Shown here in pieces: positions 1 through 8,885 of a stretch of DNA of 47,771 bases. The stretch's first letter is position 1; each line of letters opens with the position of its first letter. Source of the DNA: Bacillus sp. AZ43 (GTDB lineage: Bacteria > Actinomycetota > Actinomycetes > Mycobacteriales > Geodermatophilaceae); contig SPQJ01000034.1 in the NCBI GenBank assembly GCA_004570425.1, forward strand, positions 1 to 47,771. The letters are read 5' to 3'. Below the pieces are notes generated by a model. The model saw only the letters and a program-made list of their open reading frames with translations, was not told the DNA's origin and did not search any database. A program made the position numbers and the translations under genes.

Positions 1-36
1 GTCGCCGCCACCTGCGCCCGACGGCGAGAGGACGAC

Positions 37-118
37 GTGACCGCGTTACGCGTGGAGGGTCTCTGCAAGGTCTACGGCCGCAACCCGCAGGAGGTCGTGG
101 CGCGGCTGCGCGACGGGG
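37..118 (+). pseudogene. N-terminal fragment of a ProV-like ABC ATPase at the window edge
   Basis: A GTG at 37 follows a good ribosome binding site (GAGAGG, about 25-30) and encodes about 27 residues. They read like the start of glycine betaine/proline transporter ATPases (a LxKVYGRNP segment, then VVARLRDGA). After roughly position 118 the frame turns into low-complexity Ser/Arg-rich sequence antisense to the next gene, so the ATPase similarity stops abruptly. There is no Walker A motif. I read this as a truncated gene at a rearrangement or assembly join. The similarity is short and rests on memory of the family, so it could be coincidence. Confidence 0.35.
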
Positions 119-530
119 CCACCGTGGGGTCGCCGAGCGGCAGCCCGGTCAGCCGCAGCCGGCGCGGGCCGTGCAGCCGGCCGAGCAGCTCCCGGATGCC
201 GTCGGCCAGCAGGCCGGCGGCCTCCTCGTCGCGGGCGAGCAGCCGGGACGTCGGGACACCACCCGGAGCGGGCCCCACGCCGTCGCCCAGCACCGTGACC
301 AGCGTCGTGACGCCGCGGCGGCGCAGGAAGAGGAACGCCGCGGCCCGCGGCTCGCCGTCGCGGGGGCCGACGACGACGGCCGCCGGGCGGCCGGGCCGGT
401 CCGCGCCGAGCACCGCGGTGAGCCAGACGGCGCGCGCCGTCACCGGGGCCCGCAGGGCGGCCATCAGCGGCGCGGCGGCGCGCACCTCGAGGACGACGTC
501 CGCCCGACCGACGACGATCCGGGTCAGCAC
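72..530 (-). CDS. Unrecognised protein, C-terminus probably disrupted
   Basis: A 152-residue reading frame starts at a GTG at 530. Its composition looks genuinely coding on this strand: alternating hydrophobic strands and helices, a long run of Ala/Leu/Val, and a GDPTVA segment near position 118. The last 14 residues (rich in Arg, Ser and Thr) are the antisense of the ProV-like start on the other strand, which suggests that the true C-terminus was replaced at the join near 115-120. It lies 81 bases downstream of whiB2 on the same strand. I recognise no family. A GNAT-like fold is conceivable but unsupported by motifs. No signal peptide or membrane segment is visible. Confidence 0.5.
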   Translation of the reverse strand: MLTRIVVGRADVVLEVRAAAPLMAALRAPVTARAVWLTAVLGADRPGRPAAVVVGPRDGEPRAAAFLFLRRRGVTTLVTVLGDGVGPAPGGVPTSRLLARDEEAAGLLADGIRELLGRLHGPRRLRLTGLPLGDPTVAPSRSRATTSCGLRP

Positions 531-611
531 GCCCCGAATACGACCACAGCCGCCGACGGGAACCGTCGGCGGCTGCGTGGTGGCCCCGCTAGGGGATGGC
601 GGGGCCGGTCG

Positions 612-959
612 TCATACGGCGCGGCGGCGCAGCCGGCGGCGCTCCCGCTCGGAGAGCCCGCCCCAGATGCCGAACCGCTCGTCGTTGGCGAGGGCGTACT
701 CCAGGCACTGCGCCTTGACCTCGCAGCCGGTGCAGATCTTCTTGGCCTCGCGGGTCGAGCCGCCCTTCTCGGGGAAGAACGCCTCCGGGTCGGTCTCGGC
801 GCACAGCGCCTGCTCCTGCCACGACTGCGCGTCGGCCTCGGCGCCGATGCCCAGCAGCCCGGCGATCCCCTGGCCCGCCTGCCCCATGGGCGAGGCGGCG
901 AACCGGTCGGTCCGCTCGTTGCCACTGACGTAGTCGCTGAGCCACGAAACCTCGGCCAT
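612..959 (-). CDS. whiB2: WhiB-family iron-sulfur regulator (WhiB2/WhmD type)
   Basis: A 115-residue WhiB-like protein, a small Fe-S cluster transcription factor that partners the primary sigma factor and in actinobacteria controls cell division and septation. The four cluster ligands are C53, C76, C79 and C85 (C-x22-C-x2-C-x5-C), followed by the GIWGG turn (97-101) and a basic tail with RERRRLRRR. The stretch DPEAFFPEKGGST is characteristic of the WhiB2/WhmD branch. The start at 959 is chosen because GAGAGGGG lies 9 bases upstream; a longer frame to 1037 has no such site. The gene is divergent from fbiA, as in mycobacteria (recalled). The N-terminal 45 residues are longer than usual and poorly conserved. 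Confidence 0.95.
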   Translation of the reverse strand: MAEVSWLSDYVSGNERTDRFAASPMGQAGQGIAGLLGIGAEADAQSWQEQALCAETDPEAFFPEKGGSTREAKKICTGCEVKAQCLEYALANDERFGIWGGLSERERRRLRRRAV

Positions 960-1044
960 GTCGGTGCGTCCCCTCTCGCTCTTGCCCCGGTGCGCGGGTC
1001 CCGGGACGTTCCCGGACCGCTCAGCACTCGATGACATCGCGGGA

Positions 1045-1074
1045 ATTACACGCGTGTCGTTGCCTGCCCGTCAA
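1045..1074 (-). promoter_or_regulatory. Candidate whiB2 promoter with palindrome
   Basis: On the minus strand TTGACG (1069-1074) and TGTAAT (1045-1050) are separated by 18 bases, a plausible housekeeping promoter about 85 bases upstream of the whiB2 start. The spacer contains the perfect palindrome ACACGCGTGT (1048-1057), which touches the -10 box and could be an operator. No regulator is assigned. Confidence 0.5.
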
Positions 1075-1190
1075 CTTCGCCCGGTGTAAGCGACACGCCA
1101 CACCAGCCCCACCCGTACCAGGCGTTCGTCAGATCTCGTACCAACCCTCGACACGCCCGTCGAACAGTCGACAACTGCCTATCCGGCACG

Positions 1191-2150
1191 ATGTGTTTCG
1201 TGCAGATCGTCGTGCTGGCAGGTGGGACCGGAGGGGCTCGATTCCTCCGCGGAGTGAGGTCGGCGTCACCCGGCGCGGAGATCACGGCGGTGGTGAACAC
1301 CGGGGACGACGTGACCCTGCACGGGCTGCGGATCTGCCCCGACCTCGACACGGTCATGTACACGCTCGGCGGTGGCATCGACGAGGAACGCGGCTGGGGC
1401 CGGGCGGGCGAGACCTGGACGGTCAAGGAGGAGCTCGCGGCCTACGACGCCGACCCCGCCTGGTTCGGGCTCGGGGACCGCGATCTGGCCACGCACCTGA
1501 TCCGAACCCGCATGCTGGACGCCGGCTACCCGCTCTCGGCGGTCACCGCCGCGCTCGCCACCCGCTGGCAGCCCGGTGTCACCCTCCTGCCGATGAGCGA
1601 CCAGCGGGTCGAGACCCACGTGGTGGTGGACGACCCGGAGAGCGGCCGGCCGCGGGCCATCCACTTCCAGGAGTGGTGGGTCCGCCACCGCGCCGCGCTC
1701 GATCCCCGGTCGTTCGTGCAGATCGGGGTGGAGGCCGCCCGCCCCGCCCCCGGGGTGGTCGAGGCGCTCGCCACCGCCGACGCGGTGCTGCTGGCCCCGT
1801 CGAACCCGGTGGTCTCGATCGGCACCGTCCTCGGCGTGCCCGGGCTCCGCGACGCGCTCCTGGCCACCCGAGGCCGCGTGGTCGGCGTCTCGCCGATCGT
1901 CGGCGGCGCCGTCGTCCGCGGCATGGCCGACCGCTGCCTGCCCGCCCTGGGGGTGGAGGTGAGCGCCGAGGGCGTGGGCCGGCACTACGGCGCGCGCGCC
2001 GACGGGGGCCTGCTCGACGCCTGGCTCGTGGCGCCCGACGACGCCGCCTCCGTCCCCGGCGTCGACGTCCGGCGGGTGCCGCTGCTGATGTCCTCCCCCG
2101 AGGCGACCACGGCCCTGGCCGCCGCAGCCCTCGACGCCGCGCATGCGTGA
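1191..2150 (+). CDS. fbiA: FbiA/CofD, phosphoenolpyruvyl transferase of F420 synthesis
   Basis: This 319-residue protein is of the CofD/FbiA family, which joins the Fo deazaflavin to a phospho-enolpyruvate (or lactate) diphosphoguanosine donor to make the F420-0 precursor. The N-terminus has the family's glycine-rich segment ([15 protein letters not shown]), followed by VNTGDD and by CPDLDT, the acidic metal-binding region. APSNP and the SPIVGG motif lie in the C-terminal half. The start is uncertain: ATG 1191 gives MCF before the conserved segment, while GTG 1200 would begin exactly where most family members begin; neither has a clear ribosome binding site. The stop overlaps the cofE start by 8 bases, so the two genes are probably translationally coupled. 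Cytoplasmic. Confidence 0.95.
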   Translation: MCFVQIVVLAGGTGGARFLRGVRSASPGAEITAVVNTGDDVTLHGLRICPDLDTVMYTLGGGIDEERGWGRAGETWTVKEELAAYDADPAWFGLGDRDLATHLIRTRMLDAGYPLSAVTAALATRWQPGVTLLPMSDQRVETHVVVDDPESGRPRAIHFQEWWVRHRAALDPRSFVQIGVEAARPAPGVVEALATADAVLLAPSNPVVSIGTVLGVPGLRDALLATRGRVVGVSPIVGGAVVRGMADRCLPALGVEVSAEGVGRHYGARADGGLLDAWLVAPDDAASVPGVDVRRVPLLMSSPEATTALAAAALDAAHA

Positions 2151-3195
2151 GCCCGCCGGCCTGTCGATCATCCCGGTAGAGGGGCTGCCGGAGTTCTCCC
2201 CCGGCGACGACCTGGCCGGCGCGATCGCGGACGCCGCGCCGTGGCTGGCCGACGGCGACGTCGTCGTCGTCACCTCCAAGGCCGTCTCGAAGGTGGAGGG
2301 GCGGCTGGTGCCCGTGCCGCCCGGCGCCGACCGCGAGGCCCTGCGCCTGCGGGCCGTCGAGGACGAGGCGGTGCGCGTGGTCGCCCGCCGCGGGCCGCTG
2401 GCCATCGTGCAGACCCGTCAGGGCTGGGTGGTGGCGGCCGCGGGGATCGACGCCTCCAACGTCGGCCAGGACGCGCTGGTGCTGCTCCCCGAGGACGCCG
2501 ACGCGTCCGCGCACCGCCTGCGGGAGCGGCTCCGGGCGCTGCTCGGCGTCGACGCCGCCGTCGTGGTGAGCGACACCTTCGGCCGCACCTGGCGGGAGGG
2601 GCTGACCGATGTGGCCGTCGGGTCGGCCGGCATCCCCGCCCTGGTCGACCACCGCGGGGCGGTCGACGCCTTCGGCAACCGGCTGGAGACCACCCGGGTG
2701 GCCCTCGTCGACGAACTCGCCGCCGCCGCGGATCTGGTCAAGGGCAAGCTCTCGGGCGTCCCCGTCGCCGTGGTGCGCGGGCTGGCGGTCGAGCGCCCCG
2801 AGCCCGACCCGGGTACCCGCCCGCTGGTCCGGCTCCCCCAGGACGACCTCTTCCCCTACGGCTCCCGCGACCTGGTGCGGTCCCGCGCGCCGGGCACCGG
2901 GCTGGTGCCGCGGGCCGGCGAGGTGGCCGCCGTCGCCGAGGCGTTCCGCGTCGCCAGCGCCGCGCTGCCGGAGTTCCCGGTGGTGCTCCGGCACGGCGGC
3001 CAGGGCGACGGGGTGGTCGACGTCCACCTGTCCGACGCCCCGACGCTGACCAGCGCGCTGAACCTCGGGGCGCTGCTCGGGGCCGTGATCGTGCAGCTGC
3101 ACGCCGACGGGTGGACGACGCGCTGGGAGCCGGTCGGCACACCCGGGGGTTCGTCCCTCGTCGGCCGGCTCTGGCTGGGGACCCCGCCGTCCTGA
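2143..3195 (+). CDS. fbiB: CofE-type F420-0:gamma-glutamyl ligase with a short C-terminal extension
   Basis: A 350-residue F420-0:L-glutamate ligase, which adds the glutamate tail to F420-0. Residues 1-245 form the CofE fold: [14 protein letters not shown] near the N-terminus, [13 protein letters not shown] with the metal and nucleotide site, and [13 protein letters not shown]. In mycobacterial FbiB this domain is followed by a roughly 200-residue FMN-dependent nitroreductase domain that reduces dehydro-F420-0. Here only about 105 residues follow and I see no nitroreductase signature. The tail ([32 protein letters not shown]) may be a shrunken or unrelated domain. It overlaps fbiA and is followed 26 bases later by rmlC, which has its own promoter. 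Confidence 0.92.
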   Translation: MREPAGLSIIPVEGLPEFSPGDDLAGAIADAAPWLADGDVVVVTSKAVSKVEGRLVPVPPGADREALRLRAVEDEAVRVVARRGPLAIVQTRQGWVVAAAGIDASNVGQDALVLLPEDADASAHRLRERLRALLGVDAAVVVSDTFGRTWREGLTDVAVGSAGIPALVDHRGAVDAFGNRLETTRVALVDELAAAADLVKGKLSGVPVAVVRGLAVERPEPDPGTRPLVRLPQDDLFPYGSRDLVRSRAPGTGLVPRAGEVAAVAEAFRVASAALPEFPVVLRHGGQGDGVVDVHLSDAPTLTSALNLGALLGAVIVQLHADGWTTRWEPVGTPGGSSLVGRLWLGTPPS

Positions 3196-3209
3196 CCCGC
3201 CCGGTTCGG

Positions 3210-3215
3210 TAGCGT
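3210..3215 (+). promoter_or_regulatory. -10 box of rmlC, leaderless spacing
   Basis: TAGCGT ends 6 bases before the GTG start of rmlC, so transcription would begin at or next to the start codon. There is no ribosome binding site between them. This is the standard arrangement for leaderless actinobacterial genes. Confidence 0.6.
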
Positions 3216-3221
3216 CGCGGC

Positions 3222-3821
3222 GTGGAGATCCGCGAGCTCGCCGTCCCTGACAGCTACGTCCTCGACCTGGTCCCGCACGGGGACTCCCGCGGTCGCTTCA
3301 CCGAGTGGTACAAGGCCGACGTGCTCGCCGGGGCCACCGGTTTCGGGCTCACCCTGGCCCAGGCCAACCACAGCGTCTCGGCCCGCGGCGTGCTGCGCGG
3401 CGTGCACTTCGCCCTCGTCCCGCCCGGCCAGGCCAAGTACGTGTACTGCCCGTCCGGGAAGGTGCTCGACGTGATCGTCGACGTCCGGGTGGGCTCGCCC
3501 ACCTTCGGCGTGCACGACTCGGTGCTCCTCGACAGCGAGCAGCCGCGGGCGGTCTACCTCTCGGAGGGCCTCGGGCACGCGTTCGTGTCCCTCGAGGACC
3601 GCAGCTCGGTCACCTACCTGGTCTCCACTGGTTACTCCCCCGGCCGCGAATTCGGCATCAACCCGCTCGACCCCGAGCTGGACCTGCCCTGGCCGACGGA
3701 CATGGAGTTCGAGTTCTCGGCCAAGGACCAGGCCGCCCCCACCCTCGCCGAGGCGAAGGAGCAGGGCCTGCTCCCGACCATGGAGCAGTGCGCCGCGCGC
3801 TACGCCGAGCTCCGCGGCTAG
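3222..3821 (+). CDS. rmlC: RmlC, dTDP-4-dehydrorhamnose 3,5-epimerase
   Basis: This 199-residue cupin epimerase converts dTDP-4-keto-6-deoxyglucose to dTDP-4-keto-rhamnose, the third step of dTDP-L-rhamnose synthesis. The catalytic base H62 lies in the GVLRGVHF motif. Y138 (TGYSPG) and the conserved aspartate D150 (INPLDP) complete the expected active site. The GHAFVSLEDRS segment matches the family, and the length is typical. GTG at 3222 is the only start with a matching -10 box, placed for leaderless translation. The gene ends in a 4-base overlap with the convergent glycosylase gene. RmlA is 5 kb away; rmlB and rmlD are absent from the window. Confidence 0.95.
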   Translation: MEIRELAVPDSYVLDLVPHGDSRGRFTEWYKADVLAGATGFGLTLAQANHSVSARGVLRGVHFALVPPGQAKYVYCPSGKVLDVIVDVRVGSPTFGVHDSVLLDSEQPRAVYLSEGLGHAFVSLEDRSSVTYLVSTGYSPGREFGINPLDPELDLPWPTDMEFEFSAKDQAAPTLAEAKEQGLLPTMEQCAARYAELRG

Positions 3822-4735
3822 ATGCTCCGGTAGTTCGTCGGGGCGAAGCGCGGGCCCCTCCGCGGGCGGCGGGAGCCGCCGGCGAGCAGCAGCCGCACCA
3901 CCCGCTGGCGCTGCCCCCGCCACGGCTCGAGCAGCGCGAGCATCCCGGCGTCGTCGGTGTCCCGCCGCCCCGCCAGGCCCCACCCGACGATGTTCTTCAG
4001 GTGGTAGTCGCCGACGCTGACCGTGTCCGGGCAGCCCAGCGTGCGCTGCACGACCTCGGCAGCGGTCCACACCCCGATGCCCGGGATCGAGCACAGCCGT
4101 CGCTGCAGGGCCGCCGAGTCGCCGGCGACCTCCGGCTCCAGCCGGGACGCGACCGAGGCCACCGCCCGCAGCGCGCGCCGGCGGGCGCCGTCCAGCCCGC
4201 AGCGGTGCCACTCCCAGTCGGTCACCTCCAGCACCCGACGCGGCGAGGGCGGCACCCGCATGCCGTCGGGCGCCGGGCCCGGCGCGGGCTCGCCGGCCAG
4301 GCGCAGCAGCTCCCGCCAGACCCGGTAGGCCTCCACGGTGGTCACCTTCTGCTCCAGGACGGCGGGCACGAGGGCGTCCCACGTCCGCCCCGTGCGGCCC
4401 AGCCGCAGCCACGGCGTCCGGTGGTGCAGGTCGGTGACGACCGGGTGGCCGGCGGGGTCGAAGCCCTCGGGCCGGTCGGCGGCGCCCAGCCACTCGGGCA
4501 CCGCCGACCCGGCTCGCTCCGCCCCCGGCCCCCACGCCCGGACCCGGACGGTGCCGGCCGCCACGGCGATCCGGACCGTCGCCGGCCCGTCGGGCGTGGT
4601 CGTCGTCCGCCACACGCCGTCGTCGGCGATGCGCATCGTCGGGTCGCCGATGCCGCGGCGGTGCGGGGACAGCGCGCGCAGCAGGTCCAGGGGCCAGTCC
4701 GGCGTCCACGCGGACTCGTACGCGGCGTCGGTCAC
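3818..4735 (-). CDS. AlkA-like DNA-3-methyladenine glycosylase (HhH-GPD family)
   Basis: A 305-residue HhH-GPD DNA glycosylase that would remove alkylated bases from DNA. Visible motifs are LEQKVT (127-132), the helix-hairpin-helix SIPGIGVWTA (216-225), and the catalytic aspartate D243 in SVGDYHLKN. The N-terminal 110 residues correspond to the variable AlkA-type beta domain, and the C-terminal tail is Arg-rich. GTG 4735 is the only reasonable start and has no clear ribosome binding site. The gene lies 55 bases downstream of the SDR gene on the same strand and is likely co-transcribed. Nothing ties it to the polysaccharide genes. Family membership is firm; exact substrate is not. Confidence 0.85.
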   Translation of the reverse strand: MTDAAYESAWTPDWPLDLLRALSPHRRGIGDPTMRIADDGVWRTTTTPDGPATVRIAVAAGTVRVRAWGPGAERAGSAVPEWLGAADRPEGFDPAGHPVVTDLHHRTPWLRLGRTGRTWDALVPAVLEQKVTTVEAYRVWRELLRLAGEPAPGPAPDGMRVPPSPRRVLEVTDWEWHRCGLDGARRRALRAVASVASRLEPEVAGDSAALQRRLCSIPGIGVWTAAEVVQRTLGCPDTVSVGDYHLKNIVGWGLAGRRDTDDAGMLALLEPWRGQRQRVVRLLLAGGSRRPRRGPRFAPTNYRSI

Positions 4736-4790
4736 GATGGCGGTGCTCAGGACGTTCCCCCGGGGTGGTGCGGTCAGGCGGCGGCAGCCC

Positions 4791-5561
4791 TCACTTCGGT
4801 GCCATGCGCAGCGCGCCGTCCATCCGGATGACCTCGCCGTTGAGGTAGCCGTTCTCGACGATCGCCAGCGCGAGCTCGGCGAAGTCGGACGGACGCCCGA
4901 GCCGCTTGGGGAAGGGTATGCCCGCCGACAGCGCCCGGCGGGCCTCCTCGGGCAGCGAGCCGAGCAGCGGGGTGTCCACCAGGCCGGGGGCGATCGTGCA
5001 GACCCGGATGCCCACGCTGGACAGGTCGCGGGCGGCGGGCAGGGTCATGCCGACGACGCCGCCCTTGGACGCCGAGTAGGCCAGCTGGCCGATCTGGCCG
5101 TCGAACGCGGCGATCGAGGCGGTGTTGACGACGACGCCGCGCTCGCCGTCCTCCCCCGGCTCGGTCTGCGACATGGCGGCCGAGGCCAGGCGCAGCACGT
5201 TGAAGGTGCCGACCAGGTTCACCGTCAGGACCCGCAGGAAGGCGCCGAGGTCGTGCGGCTCGCCGTTGCGCCCGACCGTCCGCTGGGCGGTACCGATGCC
5301 GGCGCAGCTGACCGCGATGCGCAGCGGCCGGTCCTTGCCGGTCGCGTCGGCGACCGCGGCCTGCACCGACGCCTCGTCGGTGACGTCGGTGCGCACGAAG
5401 GTGGTGTGCCCGCCGAGCTCGGCGGCGAGCGCGTTCCCACGCTCCTCGTTGAGGTCGAGGATGGTCACGGCCGCGCCGCGGGCGGCCAGCGCCCGGGTGG
5501 TGGCCTCGCCGAGCCCGGAGGCTCCTCCGCTGACAAGGGCTGCGACGTCGAAGCTCTTCAT
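4791..5561 (-). CDS. SDR-family dehydrogenase, 3-hydroxyacyl-CoA dehydrogenase type 2-like
   Basis: A 256-residue classical short-chain dehydrogenase. The nucleotide-binding turn is [10 protein letters not shown] (11-20), a TGxxxGxG variant. D36 (ILDLNEE) after the second strand indicates NAD rather than NADP. The catalytic set is N115, S149, Y162 and K166 (YSASKGG). The sequence around CAGIG and the [11 protein letters not shown] tail resemble the HSD17B10-like branch that oxidises 3-hydroxyacyl-CoA. The start at 5561 is preceded by TAGCCT at a 7-base spacing, so the gene probably has its own leaderless promoter inside the manC-SDR gap. It may act in fatty-acid or isoleucine breakdown rather than sugar synthesis. 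Confidence 0.85.
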   Translation of the reverse strand: MKSFDVAALVSGGASGLGEATTRALAARGAAVTILDLNEERGNALAAELGGHTTFVRTDVTDEASVQAAVADATGKDRPLRIAVSCAGIGTAQRTVGRNGEPHDLGAFLRVLTVNLVGTFNVLRLASAAMSQTEPGEDGERGVVVNTASIAAFDGQIGQLAYSASKGGVVGMTLPAARDLSSVGIRVCTIAPGLVDTPLLGSLPEEARRALSAGIPFPKRLGRPSDFAELALAIVENGYLNGEVIRMDGALRMAPK

Positions 5562-5568
5562 GGCGCGG

Positions 5569-5574
5569 AGGCTA
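5569..5574 (-). promoter_or_regulatory. -10 box of the SDR gene, leaderless spacing
   Basis: TAGCCT on the minus strand lies 7 bases before the ATG at 5561, just before the manC stop codon. No ribosome binding site intervenes. Confidence 0.55.
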
Positions 5575-5578
5575 GCGT

Positions 5579-6679
5579 TCAGCTGAAGCGGGGCCCGTAC
5601 CGCTCCCCGACCTCGGCCAGCAGCTGCTTGACCCGCTCGGCGTCGGACACCGGGCAGACCATCGTCACGTCGGCGGTGTGGACGACGACGCTGTCGCGGA
5701 CGCCGACCAGCGCGACGAGGTGATCGGGGTCGTCGCTGAAGACGATGTTCCCCGAGCCGTCGACGACCACGCTCAGCCCCCGGACCGCGTTGCCCGCCCC
5801 GTCGGCCTCCAGGGTGTGCGCGAGCGCGGGCCACGACCCGACGTCGAGCCAGTCGACGTCGAGGTCGGCGACCAGCACCCGCCCCGGCTCCGCGGCGGCC
5901 GGCTCCAGGACGGCGTAGTCGACGCTGATCTTCGGCAGCGTCGGGAACACCTCGGCGAGCACCCGGTCGCGCTCCGGCCCGGCGGGGACGGCGACGATCC
6001 GGGCCAGCCCCTCCGCCGAGGCGGGCAGGTGCTCGGCGAGCGCGTCGAGGACGGTGCGCGCGCGCCAGACGAACATCCCGGAGTTCCAGAGGTACTCGCC
6101 GGACGCGAGGTAGGCCTCGGCGGTCGCCCGGTCGGGCTTCTCCCGGAACGAGGCCGCCTCCGCGACGCCGGGCACCTCGGTGGGGCCGCCCCGCTGGACG
6201 TAACCGAAGCCGGTCGCCGGCGAGGTCGGGGTGATGCCCAGCGTGACGAGCGCCGTCGGCCGCGCCTCCAGTGCCGCGTAGGCGGTCTCCAGGACGGCGG
6301 CGAAGCGGTCGACCGGCCGGATGACGTGGTCGGCGCTGACCACGGCGAGCTCGGCGTCGGGGTCGACGTCGGCGACCAGGGCCGCGGTGAGCCCCACCGC
6401 GTTGGCCGTGTCGCGCGCCACCGGCTCGAGGACCAGCCGGTCGGCGAGGAGCTCGGGCAGGGCGGCGCGGACCTGCTCGCCGTACCGGGCGGCCGTGCAC
6501 ACCCAGATGCGCTCGGCGGGCAGCACGGCGCGCAGCCGCCCGAACGCCTCCGCCAGCAGGCTGTGCACGCCGCCGTCGGGGCCGGCGACGACGTCGAGCA
6601 GCTGCTTGGGCCGCTCGGCGCGGGACAGCGGCCACAGCCGCGTCCCCGAGCCGCCGGCCATGATCACTGCGTGGCGCAC
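5579..6679 (-). CDS. manC: ManC, mannose-1-phosphate guanylyltransferase
   Basis: This 366-residue enzyme makes GDP-mannose from GTP and mannose-1-phosphate. The N-terminal nucleotidyltransferase motif is [12 protein letters not shown], followed by the ERPKQL lysine region, and then [16 protein letters not shown] and [14 protein letters not shown], all usual for the family. The length matches the short form that lacks the C-terminal isomerase domain. GTG 6679 is chosen because GAGGAGAG stands 11 bases upstream. It begins 17 bases after the stop of the WbbL-like gene and is presumably in the same transcript. The gene supplies GDP-mannose to surface glycans. Confidence 0.95.
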   Translation of the reverse strand: MRHAVIMAGGSGTRLWPLSRAERPKQLLDVVAGPDGGVHSLLAEAFGRLRAVLPAERIWVCTAARYGEQVRAALPELLADRLVLEPVARDTANAVGLTAALVADVDPDAELAVVSADHVIRPVDRFAAVLETAYAALEARPTALVTLGITPTSPATGFGYVQRGGPTEVPGVAEAASFREKPDRATAEAYLASGEYLWNSGMFVWRARTVLDALAEHLPASAEGLARIVAVPAGPERDRVLAEVFPTLPKISVDYAVLEPAAAEPGRVLVADLDVDWLDVGSWPALAHTLEADGAGNAVRGLSVVVDGSGNIVFSDDPDHLVALVGVRDSVVVHTADVTMVCPVSDAERVKQLLAEVGERYGPRFS

Positions 6680-6696
6680 GGGTGCGTCTCTCCTCG

Positions 6697-7665
6697 TCAG
6701 GGGGTGGGAGGGGGAATCCTGCCCGCGCCCCGGTTGCGGCTCCAGGGGCGCCGGCGGACACGGGGCAGCTCGTCGGCCGAGCGCTGCGGCGCGGCGCCGG
6801 CACCGACGCGGGCGCTCACGTAGGAGACGACCATCCGGCCCCCGAGGCCGGCCCGCAGCGCTACGCGCAGGGGCAGGTACCCCCGGCCGGGGTAGCGGCG
6901 GGACAGGTAGCGCAGCGCGCTGGTGTGGTGGACCCGCTGCATGCGGTGCGGGTCGCGGCGGGTGGAGTGCCCGCCCTCGTGCTCGACCACCGCCGACGGC
7001 GCGTAGACGTGCAGCCAGCCGCGCTCGCCGAGCCGGGCGGCGAGGTCGACGTCCTCGAAGTACATGAAGTACCCCGGGTCGAAGCCGCCGACGGAGTGGA
7101 AGGCCTCGAGGTCGACGAGGAAGCACGACCCGGACAGCCAGCCGGCGGTGCGCTCCCGCGGCGCCTCGCGCTCGCGCCGGTAGCGGGCGGTCCACGGGTT
7201 GCCGGGCCACACCCAGCCCAGGAGGGCGTGCCCGATGCCGGTCGAGAGCGCCGGGAGGTCGCGGGCCGAGGGGTACAGCTGCCCGTCGGGGCTGCGGATG
7301 GCCGGCCCGACGGTCGCCGCCCGCGGCCAGCGCGCCGCGACGGACAGCAGCTCGTCCACGGAACCCGGCTCGAACCGGACGTCGGGGTTGGCCACGAGCG
7401 CCCAGCCGGTGCGCCGGTCGGCCAGCGCGGCGTTGGCCGCCGGGCCGTAGCCGACGTTGCCGCCGGTGGGCAGCACGCGGACGTGCCCGTAGCGCTCGGC
7501 CGCGCGCTGCGGAGCGCCGTCGGTGGAGCCGTTGTCGGCGAGGACGACCTCCACCGGCCGCGCGGTGGCCGCGGCCAGCGAGCTCAGGAAGCCCTCGAGC
7601 GCCTCCCCCGGCGAGTAGGTCACCGCCACGACGCGCAGCGGCACGTCTCCCGGTTCGGTCCCCAC
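6697..7665 (-). CDS. wbbL: WbbL-like GT2 rhamnosyltransferase
   Basis: A 322-residue GT2 transferase. VVAVTYSPG opens the GT-A fold, followed by LADNGSTDG, the [13 protein letters not shown] segment that carries the metal-binding acidic motif, and [11 protein letters not shown] with the catalytic aspartate. [19 protein letters not shown] is typical of WbbL-type enzymes, which in mycobacteria transfer rhamnose from dTDP-rhamnose to the GlcNAc-diphospho-polyprenyl linker. The location beside manC agrees with mycobacterial gene order (recalled). GTG 7665 is preceded by TAGGGT at 6 bases. The C-terminal 40 residues are Arg/Pro-rich and variable. The exact acceptor is inferred. Confidence 0.85.
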   Translation of the reverse strand: MGTEPGDVPLRVVAVTYSPGEALEGFLSSLAAATARPVEVVLADNGSTDGAPQRAAERYGHVRVLPTGGNVGYGPAANAALADRRTGWALVANPDVRFEPGSVDELLSVAARWPRAATVGPAIRSPDGQLYPSARDLPALSTGIGHALLGWVWPGNPWTARYRREREAPRERTAGWLSGSCFLVDLEAFHSVGGFDPGYFMYFEDVDLAARLGERGWLHVYAPSAVVEHEGGHSTRRDPHRMQRVHHTSALRYLSRRYPGRGYLPLRVALRAGLGGRMVVSYVSARVGAGAAPQRSADELPRVRRRPWSRNRGAGRIPPPTP

Positions 7666-7671
7666 GCCCCG

Positions 7672-7677
7672 ACCCTA
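7672..7677 (-). promoter_or_regulatory. -10 box of the WbbL-like gene, leaderless spacing
   Basis: TAGGGT on the minus strand ends 6 bases before the GTG at 7665. It lies between this gene and the upstream GT4 gene, giving the wbbL-manC pair its own promoter. Confidence 0.6.
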
Positions 7678-7688
7678 CGGTCCCCCGG

Positions 7689-8798
7689 TCAGGAGCCGGC
7701 GGCGGTGTAGCTGGCCAGGTGCGCGCGGGCGCAGGCCCGCCAGTCGAAGGTGGCGGCGCGGGCGCGGCCGGCCTCGCCCAGCTCCCGCCGGCGCACCGGA
7801 TCGGCGAGCAGCGCGCGCAGCGCCGCGGCGATCGAGTCGGGGTCGGGCTCGGTGTAGGCGACCGCGTCGCCGCCCACCTCCGGCAGCGAGAGCCGGCGGG
7901 TGGTGAGCACGGGGGCGCCGCTGGCCATCGCCTCGAGCACGGGCAGCCCGAACCCCTCCCCCAGGCTCGGGTAGGCGACCAGCTCCGCCTCGCCGAGCAG
8001 CCCGGCCAGCATGTCCAGGGGGAGGTAGCCGGGGCGCAGCAGGGTGAGACCGTCGGGCACCTCCGCCACGGCCCGGTCGATCTCCTCGTCCCAGCCGCGG
8101 CCGCCGGCCAGGACCAGGGCCGGCGGGTCGTCGGTGCCGGCCACCGCCCGCACCCAGCCGCGGACCAGGGCGGGAGCGTTCTTGCGCGGCTCGATCGTGC
8201 CGAGGAAGGCGATGTAGCGGCCGGTCACCCCCAGGTGCGCACGGACGGCGGCTCGTTCGGCCTCGGAGGGCACGTGGAAGCGGGCCGGGTCGACGCCGAG
8301 GTGCGCCACGTCCATCCGGTCGGCCCGGGCCCCGGCCACCCGCACGAGCTCGTCCCGGGTGGCCGCCGACGGCGTCACGCAGCGCGCGGCGCGGCGCAGG
8401 GACACCCGCGTCCAGGTGCGGAAGAACTGCCGCTTGACCCGCTGGTGCACGTCGGGGTGCGTGAAGAAGGTGGCGTCGTGCAGGGTCGTGACGACGGGGA
8501 CGCCGGCGGCCAGCGGCATCGTGTAGTGCGGGCTGTGCAGCACGTCGGCGCCGCTGCGACGCACCAGGGCGGGCAGCCCCGCCTGCTCCCAAGCGAAGCG
8601 CACCGGCGTTTGGGCCGCCGCCGCCGGGGCCGGCAGCAGCTCGACCCCGGGCAGCAGCGTCCGGTAGTACGCCAGGTCGTGTGCCTGGACGGCGGCGGCC
8701 AGATCGGCCCCCTCGGCGACGAGCGCGGGCAGCAGCTCGTCGACGTAGCGGCCGACGCCGCCGCGGTCGGCGGGCACTGCCGTGGCGTCGACGAGCAC
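7689..8798 (-). CDS. GT4 glycosyltransferase
   Basis: A 369-residue GT-B fold transferase of family GT4. It has the N-terminal acceptor segment with GGVGRYVDELLPAL, the HSPHYTMPL motif, VVTTLHDATF, the hinge FLGTIEPRKN and the donor-binding EX7E-type region YPSLGEGFGLPVLEAMASG. It is of the mannosyl/rhamnosyl type often found in surface-polysaccharide loci. The sugar donor cannot be read from sequence. GTG 8798 begins directly at LVDATAVP; the upstream region holds no other start. A TAGGCT at 8853-8858 on the same strand is a possible -10 box with an untranslated leader of about 50 bases. It is divergent from rmlA and 23 bases before the WbbL-like gene. Confidence 0.85.
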   Translation of the reverse strand: MLVDATAVPADRGGVGRYVDELLPALVAEGADLAAAVQAHDLAYYRTLLPGVELLPAPAAAAQTPVRFAWEQAGLPALVRRSGADVLHSPHYTMPLAAGVPVVTTLHDATFFTHPDVHQRVKRQFFRTWTRVSLRRAARCVTPSAATRDELVRVAGARADRMDVAHLGVDPARFHVPSEAERAAVRAHLGVTGRYIAFLGTIEPRKNAPALVRGWVRAVAGTDDPPALVLAGGRGWDEEIDRAVAEVPDGLTLLRPGYLPLDMLAGLLGEAELVAYPSLGEGFGLPVLEAMASGAPVLTTRRLSLPEVGGDAVAYTEPDPDSIAAALRALLADPVRRRELGEAGRARAATFDWRACARAHLASYTAAGS

Positions 8799-8885
8799 GC
8801 GGGGACGGCTGGCCAGGACGAGCTCCCCGGTTCGGCGGGCGGGACAGGGCCGAGCCTACGACGGGAAGGCGCCCCGGGCCGCCGT

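Noticed and set aside
37-933. A 298-codon plus-strand frame covering whiB2 and the upstream protein
   Set aside because: Only its first 27 or so codons look like a protein; the rest is Ser/Arg-rich antisense of whiB2.
2856-4709. A 617-codon minus-strand frame across rmlC and the DNA glycosylase
   Set aside because: It is out of phase with the glycosylase and antisense to rmlC; its composition is low-complexity.
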